Below are positions 25,000 to 34,622 of a DNA stretch of 52,351 nt, one piece after another. This DNA comes from Flavobacteriales bacterium (GTDB lineage Bacteria; Bacteroidota; Bacteroidia; Flavobacteriales_G; JALEGO01). The notes below the pieces were generated by a model. That model saw only the letters and a list, made by a program, of their open reading frames with translations. It did no database searches and was not told the origin of the DNA. The position numbers and the translations under genes are program-made. The stretch lies in the NCBI GenBank assembly GCA_020629755.1, contig JAHDCS010000008.1, positions 1 to 52,351 on the forward strand, read 5' to 3'. How positions within the stretch are numbered: position 1 is the stretch's first letter; the number at the start of each line of letters is the position of its first letter.

Positions 25000-26280
25000 T
25001 TATGCCTCTCCTACAATTATCTGGGTTACCTTATCTGCTTTTAAATAGGCCTGACTTGTTTCTAATACATCTTCTGAGGTCATGTTTTTAAAGGCATCAT
25101 ACATCTGCGCATAATAAGAAAATTCTTGCTGTATCACCGTGCATTTCTTATACATTTCGGCATGTAAAAACACCCCGTCAAAATTACGCACCAATTGGCC
25201 TAAATAATAATTTTTAACCCTATGTAATTCTTCTTGAGAAACCGCTATTTGAGTTAACTTTTCTATTTCATAAAAAATCTCTTTACATGTATCCCTGGTG
25301 TGTCTAATACCGACCTCTGTTGAGATTGATACATACGATTGCTGCGTTAAGCTTTTCACAAAAGCCCCTATACCATAGGTATAGCCTTTATCTTCTCTGA
25401 TGTTGGCCATTAAACGCGACCCAAAATATCCCCCCAACACCATCACTGCAAATTTTAATTTAAAAAAATCTTGATGGTGGCTATCAATGCATGGCAAAAC
25501 CAATCGAATGCTGGATTGAATGGCCTCTTTTTTTCTTATAAAAATCTCATTGGGCTTTTGCAACAACACCTTTTTAAGTGGCTCACTTTGTTTAAAAGCA
25601 CGAGATGATACCGCCTTAAAAAATCGATCTTGAATATTTTTTATTTGCTCTAAATTAACATCTCCAGCCAAAATAACATCGGCCTCATATAGGTTGTATT
25701 GAGTAGAAAAAAACGCCTGTACATCTTCTCTTTTTAAAGCATCAAAATCATCTACACTTAGTTTGCTGTAATACAAACTTTCGGGCTCAAATAAATGTGC
25801 TTTAACTGCCAAAGCCGATAAATAGCTGTTCTTTTGGGTCTGAACCAAAAAATGATTGCGCTCCACATCAATTTCTCTTTCAAAGGCTTTTTGTTCAAAT
25901 ACAGGCTCTGTTAACACCGAAAAAAACACCTCTAATAACTCGTTAAGGTTTTGTTTTAGTGCATACAGTGCCACAGAAGTAGTATCTTCTGTAGAGCCGC
26001 ATACAAGATAGCCTCCGTGTAAATCAGTGGTGTAATTTACCCCCTGATCTGGAAATGACACGGTACCCTCTTTAAGTAATTTTTGAGTAAAAAAGGCTTG
26101 AAGACTCTTAGCCTGTCTTGCGCTACCTGCTTTAAACACCACTTCTATCTTAAGGGTTTCACAATCTGGTTTTTCAAATAAAACGGCTGGTTTACTTAAG
26201 CCTACATCAATTTCTTTATACGTGGGCAATGTAAAAACTGGTCGATGACTTTTAGGCGGTTTAGATCTTTGAAGCATCAT
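25000..26280 (-). CDS. M16 peptidase family protein, non-catalytic subunit
   Basis: The 426-residue protein has the M16 fold but no HxxEH zinc motif near its N-terminus. It keeps the later NIREDKGYTYGIGAF segment (the R/Y pair region seen in regulatory M16 subunits). It therefore probably pairs with the catalytic M16 protein encoded just upstream, as in heterodimeric PqqL/YmxG-type enzymes. The two genes overlap by 4 bases. The absence of the zinc motif is a family feature and not a sign of decay. Confidence 0.88.
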   Translation of the reverse strand: MMLQRSKPPKSHRPVFTLPTYKEIDVGLSKPAVLFEKPDCETLKIEVVFKAGSARQAKSLQAFFTQKLLKEGTVSFPDQGVNYTTDLHGGYLVCGSTEDTTSVALYALKQNLNELLEVFFSVLTEPVFEQKAFEREIDVERNHFLVQTQKNSYLSALAVKAHLFEPESLYYSKLSVDDFDALKREDVQAFFSTQYNLYEADVILAGDVNLEQIKNIQDRFFKAVSSRAFKQSEPLKKVLLQKPNEIFIRKKEAIQSSIRLVLPCIDSHHQDFFKLKFAVMVLGGYFGSRLMANIREDKGYTYGIGAFVKSLTQQSYVSISTEVGIRHTRDTCKEIFYEIEKLTQIAVSQEELHRVKNYYLGQLVRNFDGVFLHAEMYKKCTVIQQEFSYYAQMYDAFKNMTSEDVLETSQAYLKADKVTQIIVGEA

Positions 26281-27521
26281 TGTTTTTTATTTTTAGCATA
26301 ATACAACACAGATGAATTCTCATCTCTAAATAATTCTTGAGCAACGCGGCTGATGTCTTCGATCTGTACGGCTGCATATTTTTCTAGCTCTAGATTTAGA
26401 TTTTGTGCATCTCCTAAATGTTCAAACAAAGCTAAATTCATGGCTCTGTTTAAAAGTTCAAGCGAAGAAAACGCAAAACTCGATTGAGCTTTATTTTTAA
26501 CGCGCTTAAGTTCATTTGGGTGGATGTGTTTTGTCTTTAATTGATCCAACTCTTTATCGATCGCTTCTTCGGCCTTTTCAAAGGAAACGCCAGGCTGCAG
26601 TTTTCCAGAAACAACAAACAAACCCGGATCATCAGAGCCTAAAATATAGGCATCAATAGATGAAAATAGCCCTTGTTCACGAATTAAAGAGGCCTGAAAT
26701 CTTGAAGACTTACCCAAAGACAACACATCAGACACAAAGTCTGTAGCATGATAATCTTTGTGTGTACGACTGCACATATGAAACACTTTATAAATAGCAT
26801 TTAAAGGCACATCTGCTGAATGGTGTAATACTCTTTTTTCTGTTTGTTTAGGTTCTGGGGGGATGGATTTTGATTGAGGCACACCTGAAGGGATGTCACT
26901 ATACCATTTCTCAACAAGATCAATTGTTTTTGCAATATCAATGTTTCCAGCTATGGATAAAATGGCATTATTAGGCCTGTAATAAGTATAAAAAAAGGCT
27001 TCTACATCTTTTAATTCAGCATCTGAGATATGTTGTATTTCTTTGCCTATGGTGGGCCATCTGTAAGGGTGTATTTTATAAGCCAAGGGTCTTAATTTCA
27101 ACCATACATCTCCATAGGGCTGATTTAAATAGCGTTGTTTGAATTCTTCGATAACCACATTTTTTTGCACCTCAAGGCTTTTTTGAGAAAAGTCAAGCTC
27201 TAACATCCGATCAGACTCTAACCAGAGGGCAATTTCTAAATTTTCTTTCGGAAGGGTGATGTAATAATTGGTTATATCGTTATTTGTAAAGGCATTGTTT
27301 TCACCACTTGCCATTTGCAAAGGCGCATCAAATTGGGCAATATGTTTAGATCCACCAAACATTAAATGTTCAAATAAATGCGCAAAGCCAGTTCTTTTTA
27401 CTTCTTCATCTTTAGCCCCTACCCGATAGAGCGTATTAACCGCCACAAGGGGAGTAGATAGATCTTGATGCAAAATAAGCCGCAATCCATTGCTAAGGGT
27501 ATGAGTTTGAAAGTTAATCAT
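26277..27521 (-). CDS. M16 zinc metallopeptidase, catalytic subunit
   Basis: The 414-residue protein has the inverted zinc motif HLFEH (His48, Glu51, His52) and a downstream LEIALWLESDRM segment that supplies the third ligand. No signal peptide is visible, so it is probably cytoplasmic or exported without a classical signal. It likely degrades peptides together with the non-catalytic partner encoded downstream. It overlaps both neighbours by 4 bases, forming a three-gene operon with the NPD-family oxidoreductase. Confidence 0.92.
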   Translation of the reverse strand: MINFQTHTLSNGLRLILHQDLSTPLVAVNTLYRVGAKDEEVKRTGFAHLFEHLMFGGSKHIAQFDAPLQMASGENNAFTNNDITNYYITLPKENLEIALWLESDRMLELDFSQKSLEVQKNVVIEEFKQRYLNQPYGDVWLKLRPLAYKIHPYRWPTIGKEIQHISDAELKDVEAFFYTYYRPNNAILSIAGNIDIAKTIDLVEKWYSDIPSGVPQSKSIPPEPKQTEKRVLHHSADVPLNAIYKVFHMCSRTHKDYHATDFVSDVLSLGKSSRFQASLIREQGLFSSIDAYILGSDDPGLFVVSGKLQPGVSFEKAEEAIDKELDQLKTKHIHPNELKRVKNKAQSSFAFSSLELLNRAMNLALFEHLGDAQNLNLELEKYAAVQIEDISRVAQELFRDENSSVLYYAKNKKQ

Positions 27522-28474
27522 GTGCTTTTAATCTTATCTAAAGATGAAAAATACTCTTTTAATAGCATTTGCAAAATATCTTTAGCAGGCTTTACTTCAT
27601 TAATAACAGATGCAATCTGACCAATTTCTAATTCGCCTTCTGTGAGATCTCCTAAGAACATGCCTTTTTTAGCTCGCCCTTTCCCTAATAACTCTTTAAG
27701 CTGGTCTTGTGTTGCACACTCTTCATAGGCCTTCTGAACCTTATTGTAAAAAGCGTTTTTAAGCAATCTTACAGGCGTAATTTCTTTAAGAGTGAGACGT
27801 GTATCTCCTTCATTTGCTTGCAGTACTTTTTCTTTAAAATTCATGTGTGCTGAAGATTCTTCTGAAGCCACAAATAAACTCCCTATTTGCACAGCCTGTG
27901 CGCCTAATACCATTGCAGAAAGCATGGCGCGCCCAGACCCAATCCCCCCAGCAGCAATAACAGGTATTTGAATTTTACCAAAAAGAGTTTCAAGTAAACA
28001 AAGTGTGGTGGTTTCATCCTTGCCATTATGCCCACCAGCTTCAAAACCTTCAGCTACAATAGCATCTACCCCAGCTTCTTGGGCTTTTAGCGCGAATTTC
28101 AGACTAGAGACCACGTGAATCACTTTAATCTTATGCTTTTTAAAAAACGATGTATAAGTCTTTGGATTACCCGCGGAAGTAATCACTATCGGCACTTTAT
28201 GCTTGAGAATTAATTCTAAATGATCGTCTATTTGAGGGTAAAGCAAAGGTAAATTCACCGCAAAAGGTTTTGAAGTCGCTTGGCTAATCTTAGAAAGGTG
28301 CTCATCTAACACATCTGGATACATAGACCCAGCTCCTATAGTGCCTAATGCTCCAAATTCAGATACAGCATGGGCTAATCTCCAAGGCGAGCACCAAACC
28401 ATTCCGGCCTGAAAAATCGGAAAATCAATACTTAAAAGCTGACAAACTAGGTTGTTTTTAAAATGGCTTTTCAT
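27518..28474 (-). CDS. NPD family flavin oxidoreductase (nitronate monooxygenase/FabK-like)
   Basis: The 318-residue TIM-barrel flavoprotein has FPIFQAGMVWCSPWRLAHAV (about 18-37) for flavin binding. It also has an AEGFEAGGHNG loop and IPVIAAGGIGSGRAM (about 171-185), the phosphate-binding loop. The family includes nitronate monooxygenases and the FMN-dependent enoyl-ACP reductase FabK, which the sequence alone does not separate. It is the first gene of the M16 operon; the ATG at 28474 is preceded by TAATTTTA, close to a -7 element. Confidence 0.85.
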   Translation of the reverse strand: MKSHFKNNLVCQLLSIDFPIFQAGMVWCSPWRLAHAVSEFGALGTIGAGSMYPDVLDEHLSKISQATSKPFAVNLPLLYPQIDDHLELILKHKVPIVITSAGNPKTYTSFFKKHKIKVIHVVSSLKFALKAQEAGVDAIVAEGFEAGGHNGKDETTTLCLLETLFGKIQIPVIAAGGIGSGRAMLSAMVLGAQAVQIGSLFVASEESSAHMNFKEKVLQANEGDTRLTLKEITPVRLLKNAFYNKVQKAYEECATQDQLKELLGKGRAKKGMFLGDLTEGELEIGQIASVINEVKPAKDILQMLLKEYFSSLDKIKST

Positions 28475-28527
28475 TTTTTTATTCCATAAAATTAATCTAA
28501 TATTGCCTAGATAAAGACCTAAAAACT

Positions 28528-29466
28528 GTGTTTTTTAAATCGATCAAAAATTATCTTTTATTTCTGGCTGTTTTATGCAGCTTATTGAATTCTCAAAAAG
28601 CAGTTGCTCAATACGACAAAGACTACGGTTTCACTGTTGGTGCTGTTTCTTATTTAGGCGATATTGGTGGTAAAGAAGATGAGGCTCGTCCATGGCTTTT
28701 AGATTTAAAACTTGAATCGACCCGTTGGAATTTAGGAGTGTATGGCAGAAAACGCCTTTCTGGTGATTTATACGGCCGTTTTGATTTAGGTTATGTTCGT
28801 TTAGAAGGCGCTGATAGTTTGTCTCAAAACCCGGCGCGCGTTGGTCGTAATCTAAGCTTTAGAAACGATATTTTTGGCGCTAGTATAAGAGGTGAATATG
28901 TCTTTTACAGCGATTTTGATGTGGGTAACTCTGGGTCATATGAAACAAATTTATCTCTATACGCAGGAGCTGGAGTTGGTGTTTTCTATCACAATCCTAA
29001 AGCCAAATATCAAGGAAAATGGCATGCCCTACAGCCTCTACAATTAGAAGGCCAAGAATACAAAAAAATACAAGCTAGTATGCCTATTTCTTTGGGCTTG
29101 CATTACACCATTAGAAAAGAATATAGAGTAGGTTTTGAAGTTGGATATGTCTTTACATTTACCGATTATCTAGACGATGTCAGTGGCAGCTATATAGATA
29201 CGCTTGGCATGTCTGACATTCAAAAAGCGCTTATTTCTAGACCTGTTGAAGACGATATTAACGGCTCCTTGCCTTTACAACAAAATTACGAATATCCCTC
29301 ACCCAGAGGAGATCACACGGATGACGACGGATACTTTTTTGCCACAGTTACTATCGGAAAAGTAATCAAGGGTAAGTACAAAAACAAAAAGTTCAACCCA
29401 CACAAAAGAAGATATAAATACATTTCTTCTAAGCGTAAGAAAAAAAGAACCAAAGCGAAGTTTTAA
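28528..29466 (+). CDS. DUF6089 outer-membrane beta-barrel protein
   Basis: The 312-residue protein starts at GTG (no earlier ATG in frame), followed by a signal peptide ending AVAQ (about 27). The DUF6089 core begins YDKDYGFTVGAVSYLGDIGG and has repeated amphipathic strands, consistent with an outer-membrane barrel. The C-terminus is extremely lysine-rich (about 285-312), which is unusual for a barrel and is probably exposed or periplasmic. It precedes mtaB by 2 bases. Confidence 0.8.
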   Translation: MFFKSIKNYLLFLAVLCSLLNSQKAVAQYDKDYGFTVGAVSYLGDIGGKEDEARPWLLDLKLESTRWNLGVYGRKRLSGDLYGRFDLGYVRLEGADSLSQNPARVGRNLSFRNDIFGASIRGEYVFYSDFDVGNSGSYETNLSLYAGAGVGVFYHNPKAKYQGKWHALQPLQLEGQEYKKIQASMPISLGLHYTIRKEYRVGFEVGYVFTFTDYLDDVSGSYIDTLGMSDIQKALISRPVEDDINGSLPLQQNYEYPSPRGDHTDDDGYFFATVTIGKVIKGKYKNKKFNPHKRRYKYISSKRKKKRTKAKF

Positions 29467-29468
29467 CA

Positions 29469-30746
29469 ATGACACCGAATCAAACGGTGGCCTTTCATAC
29501 CTTTGGCTGCAAGCTTAATTTTTCTGAAACCTCTACCATTTCAAGACAATTTGAAAGTGCAGGGTACGGTGTTGTATCGTTTAATCAGCCCGCTGCGTAT
29601 TATGTGATTAACACCTGTTCTGTGACAGAAAAGGCCGACAAAAAATGTCAACAATTGGTACGGTCTATAAAACGGCAAAACCCTAGTTCTAAAGTGATTA
29701 TAACAGGGTGTTACGCTCAATTAAAGCCTGAAGAAATATTAAATCTAAAAGGTGTTGATTTAGTAGTAGGGGCTCAAGACAAATTTTCAATCTTAGAGCA
29801 TATTGAAAAGTCAAACACCTCTCTTAATACTAAGATTAAAGACGTAAAATCTTTCAAACCTGCATATTCACTTGGTGATCGTACACGCTCTTTTTTTAAA
29901 GTACAAGACGGATGCGATTATTTTTGTTCTTTCTGTACTATTCCATTAGCAAGAGGCACTTCAAGAAACGCTTCCATTAAAGAGACTGTTAAAGTAGCCA
30001 AAGAAATTGCTAAGCACCCAATAAAAGAAGTCGTATTAACAGGCGTTAATATTGGTGATTTTGGCAAATCAACCAATGAAAATTTTTTAGATCTGATTAC
30101 AGCACTTGATACCATTTCTGGTATTGAACGCTTTCGTATTTCGTCTATTGAGCCTAATTTATTGTCTAATAACATTATAGATTTTGTAGCCAACTCAAAA
30201 AAATTTGTACCTCACTTTCATATTCCTTTACAATCTGGTGATAATGAAATATTAAAGTCTATGCGTCGGCGCTATAATAAAGAACTTTATACTGAACGTA
30301 TTCAGTATATTCGCGAAAAATTACCCGATGCTTGTATTGGTGTAGATGTCATTGTGGGTTTTCCGGGTGAAACTCAAGAAAGTTTTGAAAGTACTCATTC
30401 ATATCTAAATCTGTTAGAAGTAAGCTATTTGCACGTGTTTCCGTATTCTGAAAGAATGAATACCACAGCCAAACGAATGCAAAGCAATAGAGTAGATATT
30501 GGTGTGCGAAAACAAAGAAGTCAGCAACTTCAGTTGTTATCTAAGAAAAAACAAACACTTTTTTACCAAAAGCACATTGGAAAAAAAAGAAATGTATTAT
30601 TTGAAAATGAAAATAAAGACGGATTTATGTATGGCTTTACTGATAACTATTTAAAAGTTAAAAAAGCGTTTGACCCTTCTTTAAAAAACACTATTTTTCC
30701 GGTAATGTTAAACAAACTTGAGGGTTTTGAATTTTTAACCTATTAA
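29469..30746 (+). CDS. mtaB: tRNA t6A37 methylthiotransferase MtaB
   Basis: The 425-residue radical-SAM enzyme converts t6A37 to ms2t6A in tRNAs decoding ANN codons. The N-terminal MTTase cysteines are Cys14, Cys50 and Cys81, and the radical-SAM cluster is CDYFCSFC (Cys149, Cys153, Cys156). A C-terminal TRAM-like region follows. It reads as a complete enzyme. It lies between the DUF6089 protein (2-base gap) and lgt (11-base gap), so it is probably co-transcribed with both. Confidence 0.95.
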   Translation: MTPNQTVAFHTFGCKLNFSETSTISRQFESAGYGVVSFNQPAAYYVINTCSVTEKADKKCQQLVRSIKRQNPSSKVIITGCYAQLKPEEILNLKGVDLVVGAQDKFSILEHIEKSNTSLNTKIKDVKSFKPAYSLGDRTRSFFKVQDGCDYFCSFCTIPLARGTSRNASIKETVKVAKEIAKHPIKEVVLTGVNIGDFGKSTNENFLDLITALDTISGIERFRISSIEPNLLSNNIIDFVANSKKFVPHFHIPLQSGDNEILKSMRRRYNKELYTERIQYIREKLPDACIGVDVIVGFPGETQESFESTHSYLNLLEVSYLHVFPYSERMNTTAKRMQSNRVDIGVRKQRSQQLQLLSKKKQTLFYQKHIGKKRNVLFENENKDGFMYGFTDNYLKVKKAFDPSLKNTIFPVMLNKLEGFEFLTY

Positions 30747-30757
30747 ACACCTTACTT

Positions 30758-31933
30758 ATGTACCCCACGATTTATCATTTTATTAAAGATCTTTTAGGTA
30801 TAGAAATTTGTTTTGCAAAGGCCTTACAAACCTTTGGTTTTTTCGTTGTAATGGCTTTTGTGTCTGCCTTTTGGTTTGTGGTTTCAGAATTTAAACGAAA
30901 AGAAAAGCAGGGCATTTTTAAAGCGCTTCAGGTTAAATCTCCTGCATTAAATACCTCTATAGACTATATTGGGATTCTAATTTGGTTTTTCTTTGGCTAT
31001 AAATTCGGTGCGCTTATAGTAGACACAACATGCACACTTGCCGACGATATTCGCGGCTTTTTATTTTCAGCACAAGGCAATATCATAACCGGAATCTTGG
31101 GCGCTTTTTTAGGCTTTTATTTTTCGTGGCGCGAAGTACAAAAAAACAAAACCCTCACCCCAAAACAAACACATACCGAACATCCTTTTGAGTGGGTAGG
31201 TACTGGTTTTTTTATAGCTGCCGGCTTTGGTATTTTAGGAGCTAAAATATTTCATTTACTTGAAAATCCGGATGAAATAGCGGGTATGTTTAGCTCTATA
31301 GACTCATTTTTTAGTGGCCTAACCATGTACGGTGGCCTAGTGATTGGTGGCGCAGCCGTACTTATTTATTTTAAAAAGAAAAACATTCCGCTTCTTGATC
31401 TTTGCGATGCTTCTATGCCTCAATTGCTCTTAGGCTATGGGGTAGGTAGGCTGGGCTGTCAATTCTCAGGAGATGGGGATTGGGGTATTGTAAATACATT
31501 GCCTAAACCTGAGAGTTTATCCTTTTTACCAGACTGGGCTTGGTCTTTTCAATACCCCCATAACGTGATTAATGCGGGCGAGCGTATTGCGGGATGTGTT
31601 GGTGATTTTTGCCATCAATTGCCACAAGCCGTATATCCCACGCCATTGTATGAATCTGTGTTTTCAATTGTAGCCTTTTTCGTTTTATGGTCGTTTAGAA
31701 AAAAAATAAAACTCACAGGAGTTATGACTTGTCTCTATCTTATGGTAAATGGTTTTGAACGGTTTTGGATTGAAAAAATTAGAGTCAATACAGAGTATCC
31801 TATTTTAGGAGGGATTACCCAGGCCGAGATCATATCAACTTTACTTTTTTTGGGGGGATTAATTGGGTTGATTTATATTTTAAGACACAAGGAAAAGTTC
31901 AGACAACCAGAGCTCTCTACTGCATCTAATTAA
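30758..31933 (+). CDS. lgt: Prolipoprotein diacylglyceryl transferase
   Basis: The 391-residue polytopic membrane enzyme transfers diacylglycerol to the lipobox cysteine of prolipoproteins. The signature GRLGCQFSGDGDWG lies at about 228-241, and a TMYGGLVIGG segment precedes it. Several membrane helices are evident across the length. It is longer than E. coli Lgt, as is common in Bacteroidota, because of an extended middle loop (about 245-295). It serves the many lipoproteins in this window. Confidence 0.93.
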   Translation: MYPTIYHFIKDLLGIEICFAKALQTFGFFVVMAFVSAFWFVVSEFKRKEKQGIFKALQVKSPALNTSIDYIGILIWFFFGYKFGALIVDTTCTLADDIRGFLFSAQGNIITGILGAFLGFYFSWREVQKNKTLTPKQTHTEHPFEWVGTGFFIAAGFGILGAKIFHLLENPDEIAGMFSSIDSFFSGLTMYGGLVIGGAAVLIYFKKKNIPLLDLCDASMPQLLLGYGVGRLGCQFSGDGDWGIVNTLPKPESLSFLPDWAWSFQYPHNVINAGERIAGCVGDFCHQLPQAVYPTPLYESVFSIVAFFVLWSFRKKIKLTGVMTCLYLMVNGFERFWIEKIRVNTEYPILGGITQAEIISTLLFLGGLIGLIYILRHKEKFRQPELSTASN

Positions 31934-31941
31934 CCTAACTT

Positions 31942-32514
31942 ATGTGCGCTTCTATGGATTTTTCTGAAAATTATCTGTCTAGCGTTAAAAAACAGTTTTT
32001 GTATTACAAATCTTTAGGCGATAAAACCTTGAATCAACTCAATGAAGAAGAGCTGTTTTATTCTTCTGATGAGTCTAACAACTCGATTGCGATTATTATT
32101 AAACATCTATGGGGAAATATGATGTCTCGTTGGACTAACTTTATGACTGAAGACGGCGAAAAAGCATGGCGCAAAAGAGATGAAGAATTTATACTTCACA
32201 ATGAATCAAAACAGACTATCTTAGAAAAATGGGAAAACGGATGGCAAACACTATTTAACGCCTTAGACAGCATTAATGCTCAAAATTTCTCAACTGCCAT
32301 TTATATTAGAAACATGGGACACTCCATCCCTGAGGCCATTAATAGACAATTGTGCCATTACGCCTACCATGTCGGACAGATGGTTTTGATTGCAAAAACA
32401 CTCAAAAAAGAACAATGGCAATCTTTATCTATTGCCAAAGGTGCCTCTAAAGACTACAACAAAGAAAAATTTTCTAAAGAAAAACGCAACATCCACTTTA
32501 CGGATGATTTATAA
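31942..32514 (+). CDS. DinB-like protein (DUF1572)
   Basis: The 190-residue helical protein matches the DUF1572/DinB-like fold. Candidate metal-binding histidines lie in IIIKHLWGNMMSRW (about 51-64) and HYAYHVGQMV (about 134-143). Some relatives act as thiol-dependent enzymes; no substrate can be named. Either the ATG at 31942 or the one at 31954 (Met5) could be the start. It ends 66 bases before the convergent DUF4197 gene, across a bidirectional terminator. Confidence 0.8.
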   Translation: MCASMDFSENYLSSVKKQFLYYKSLGDKTLNQLNEEELFYSSDESNNSIAIIIKHLWGNMMSRWTNFMTEDGEKAWRKRDEEFILHNESKQTILEKWENGWQTLFNALDSINAQNFSTAIYIRNMGHSIPEAINRQLCHYAYHVGQMVLIAKTLKKEQWQSLSIAKGASKDYNKEKFSKEKRNIHFTDDL

Positions 32515-32559
32515 AAAAAGCCTTTTCTTTTCAAGAAAAGGCTTGGTGCTGATTTTTTT
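32513..32559. terminator. Bidirectional intrinsic terminator
   Basis: A perfect 12-bp stem, AAGCCTTTTCTT (32518-32529) with AAGAAAAGGCTT (32533-32544), has a 3-base loop. On the minus strand it is followed directly by T residues, giving a strong terminator for the DUF4197 gene. On the plus strand an eight-T run follows after 7 bases, so it probably ends the DinB-like transcript as well. Confidence 0.85.
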
Positions 32560-32580
32560 TAATCTTTTGTAAAATGCCCG

Positions 32581-33309
32581 CTAAGAATCTACACTTCCAA
32601 ATACTTTTTTAAGAAGCTCTGTAGTTCTGGCTGCTGGATTATCTCTTATTTTTTTCTCTTCTCCGGCAAGGGTAGTAAATAAACCATCTAATGCTTTTTG
32701 AGTCACATATTTTGAAAGATCTGTTTCTACTTTTTTGTTTGTTAATGGGATCGCGTTATAAGTCGATGTAATGTCCGTCCAATACTTAGTCGTATTATTT
32801 TTATCGAGTGAATTTTTAATCTTTGGAGAAAAGGCGCCTACCAATTGCTGCATGGTTTTTCCTTTAAAATAATTAGTAGCAGCGTTATCCCCTCCTTTTA
32901 AAATACCCATAGCATCTTGAAAACTCATTGAGGTAATGGCATTTAAAAAAATAGGTTTTGCTTCTACCGCAGCACCTTCTGCTGCTGTATTCATAGATTT
33001 AGTAAAATTATTCACAAGATTACCCATGCCAATTTGGTTAAGCTTATCAGACACAAACTTTGCCTCTGGCGGAAATATAATTTTTAACAGCTGATTATTT
33101 AAATATCCGCCTGGTTTGCTGAGCGTACTTACCGCATTGCCTGTCCCGTTTTGAAGCGCTTGTTTTAAGCCGCTTGCTACTTCAGAAACAGATAAGCCTC
33201 CTGATGCTGTTGAAGACAACACCTCTGATCCGATTTGCTGGAGCTGATCGCACCCAGTCGATAACCCTAAAATAATACCTGTTGATAATACAATGATTGA
33301 TTTTTTCAT
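32581..33309 (-). CDS. DUF4197 lipoprotein
   Basis: The 242-residue protein has a lipobox LSTGC (Cys20) followed by a DUF4197 body (SVSEVASGLKQALQNGTGNA, then FLNAITSMSFQDAMGIL and a KTMQQL stretch). The family is predicted to be periplasmic and helical, with no known function. It is divergent from the AlkD-like gene and ends in the strong terminator at 32513-32559. Confidence 0.85.
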   Translation of the reverse strand: MKKSIIVLSTGIILGLSTGCDQLQQIGSEVLSSTASGGLSVSEVASGLKQALQNGTGNAVSTLSKPGGYLNNQLLKIIFPPEAKFVSDKLNQIGMGNLVNNFTKSMNTAAEGAAVEAKPIFLNAITSMSFQDAMGILKGGDNAATNYFKGKTMQQLVGAFSPKIKNSLDKNNTTKYWTDITSTYNAIPLTNKKVETDLSKYVTQKALDGLFTTLAGEEKKIRDNPAARTTELLKKVFGSVDS

Positions 33310-33321
33310 AGCCTATATTTA

Positions 33322-33329
33322 TAAGTTTG
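33322..33329 (+). promoter_or_regulatory. Candidate -7 element of the AlkD-like gene
   Basis: TAAGTTTG is an exact TAnnTTTG match 32 bases before the ATG at 33362. An ATTG at 33296-33299 is a possible -33 element with slightly long spacing (22 bases). Confidence 0.4.
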
Positions 33330-33361
33330 TAGTTACATTAACCGTGCCAAAAATACAAATT

Positions 33362-34183
33362 ATGAAAATTCCACAGCATATTTTAGAGCGAAAAGGCGCC
33401 AGAAAAACCGCTGATGTCCCTAAAGAGGTTGTGAATCTTATTGAAAAAGGCACGATTGAAACCAAAAACTTAATGGAGCTTTTAGTTGTAGAGCATTCTA
33501 AATTAATCGAAACGGTTTTTCCTCAACTAAATCTTTCGTCTCACATCCCTCCAATTCAAAAAATTATTAAGACAGCATCTGATAAAAGCAGTTGGCAACA
33601 TATTGGGCTAATTGGCACCTATTTATCAAAACAGTTTAGCTCTAAAACCTTTGAGAAATCTTTTTCTTTGTTAAGCACACACACTTCAGACATCATAAGA
33701 AACTACGCCTGTTTTATGCTGGGCAAAGCTACACATCTGTCTTTTGAGAAAAAATTAAACCTCATTCTTCCACTGGCCGATGATGATAATTCTGGGGTCA
33801 AAGAAACAGCTTGGCTGTCATTGAGAGAGCCACTCATAGATCATTTAGAACAAGGGCTTGTGCTTTTAGCGCCTTTATCTAAAAGCAAAAAAGCCAACCT
33901 AAGGCGTTTTGCCTCCGAAATCACCCGCCCTAGAGGCGTGTGGTGCAGACATATTTCTGCTCTAAAACAAAATCCAAACTTGGCTATAGATCTTTTAGAA
34001 CCGTTAAAAGCAGATCCAGAAAAATACGTGCAAGACAGCGTTGCAAACTGGCTAAACGATGCCAGTAAAACCACCCCAGAGTTTACCAAACAGGTCTGTA
34101 AAAGATGGCTAAACATATCAAAAAGCCCATCCACCCAAAGAATTGTTAGACGCGCCTTAAGAACTCTCAATAAAACCGCTTAA
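33362..34183 (+). CDS. DNA alkylation repair (AlkD-like HEAT-repeat) protein
   Basis: The preferred start is ATG 33362 (273 residues, MKIPQHILERKGARK); an in-frame ATG at 33293 would put the promoter and an unconserved 23-residue extension inside the protein. The body is helical with HEAT-like repeats and contains RNYACFMLGKA, a VKETAWLSLREPL segment, RRFASEITRPRGVWC and VQDSVANWLNDASK, features of the AlkC/AlkD-type alkylation-repair superfamily. It probably binds damaged DNA and removes alkylated bases, but catalytic residues cannot be confirmed here. It precedes the EVE gene by 10 bases. Confidence 0.83.
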   Translation: MKIPQHILERKGARKTADVPKEVVNLIEKGTIETKNLMELLVVEHSKLIETVFPQLNLSSHIPPIQKIIKTASDKSSWQHIGLIGTYLSKQFSSKTFEKSFSLLSTHTSDIIRNYACFMLGKATHLSFEKKLNLILPLADDDNSGVKETAWLSLREPLIDHLEQGLVLLAPLSKSKKANLRRFASEITRPRGVWCRHISALKQNPNLAIDLLEPLKADPEKYVQDSVANWLNDASKTTPEFTKQVCKRWLNISKSPSTQRIVRRALRTLNKTA

Positions 34184-34193
34184 TTTTACACTC

Positions 34194-34604
34194 ATGAATT
34201 ATTGGCTTATAAAATCAGAACCGTATAAATACTCGTGGGATGATCTACAAAAAGACGGCTGGACCTTCTGGGATGGCGTAAAAAATTATCAGGCGCGCAA
34301 CAATCTGAAAGCCATGAAAGTAGGCGATAAAGCCTTGTACTATCACAGTAACGAAGGCAAAGAAATTGTAGGAGTAGCTGAGATTATAAAAGAACACTAC
34401 CAAGATCCTACGACCGACGACACCCGCTGGGTAGCAGTCGATGTTAAGCCTTTAGAAACACTTAACAAACCCGTAACACTCAAAGAAATTAAGGCTGATC
34501 CTAACTTAACAGAGATGGTTTTAATCAAGCAAATGCGTTTGTCTGTTGCGCCTGTTGAGAAAAAACATTACGACTATATTCTTAAAATGGGTGAAGGTAA
34601 ATAG
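34194..34604 (+). CDS. EVE domain protein
   Basis: The 136-residue single-domain protein has the EVE/PUA-like sequence MNYWLIKSEPYKYSWDDL, with GWTFWDGVKNYQARNNL (about 22-38) and GDKALYYHS (about 44-52). EVE domains bind modified bases in DNA or RNA. It follows the AlkD-like gene by 10 bases, suggesting a link to nucleic-acid damage or modification. Confidence 0.9.
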   Translation: MNYWLIKSEPYKYSWDDLQKDGWTFWDGVKNYQARNNLKAMKVGDKALYYHSNEGKEIVGVAEIIKEHYQDPTTDDTRWVAVDVKPLETLNKPVTLKEIKADPNLTEMVLIKQMRLSVAPVEKKHYDYILKMGEGK

Positions 34605-34607
34605 CCT

Positions 34608-34615
34608 TATATTTG
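34608..34615 (+). promoter_or_regulatory. Candidate -7 element of the TonB receptor gene
   Basis: TATATTTG is an exact TAnnTTTG match located 7 bases before the ATG at 34623, close to the parA and parB geometry. It straddles the stop region of the EVE gene. Confidence 0.35.
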
Positions 34616-34622
34616 CAGTGGT

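Noticed and set aside
25000-26280. M16 gene as a pseudogene because HxxEH is missing
   Set aside because: The reading frame is complete and the loss of the zinc motif is normal for the partner subunit of paired M16 enzymes.
28108-28120. CACGTG-containing site as a parS candidate
   Set aside because: The flanks do not match the parS palindrome TGTTTCACGTGAAACA; the hexamer alone is common and lies in a coding region.
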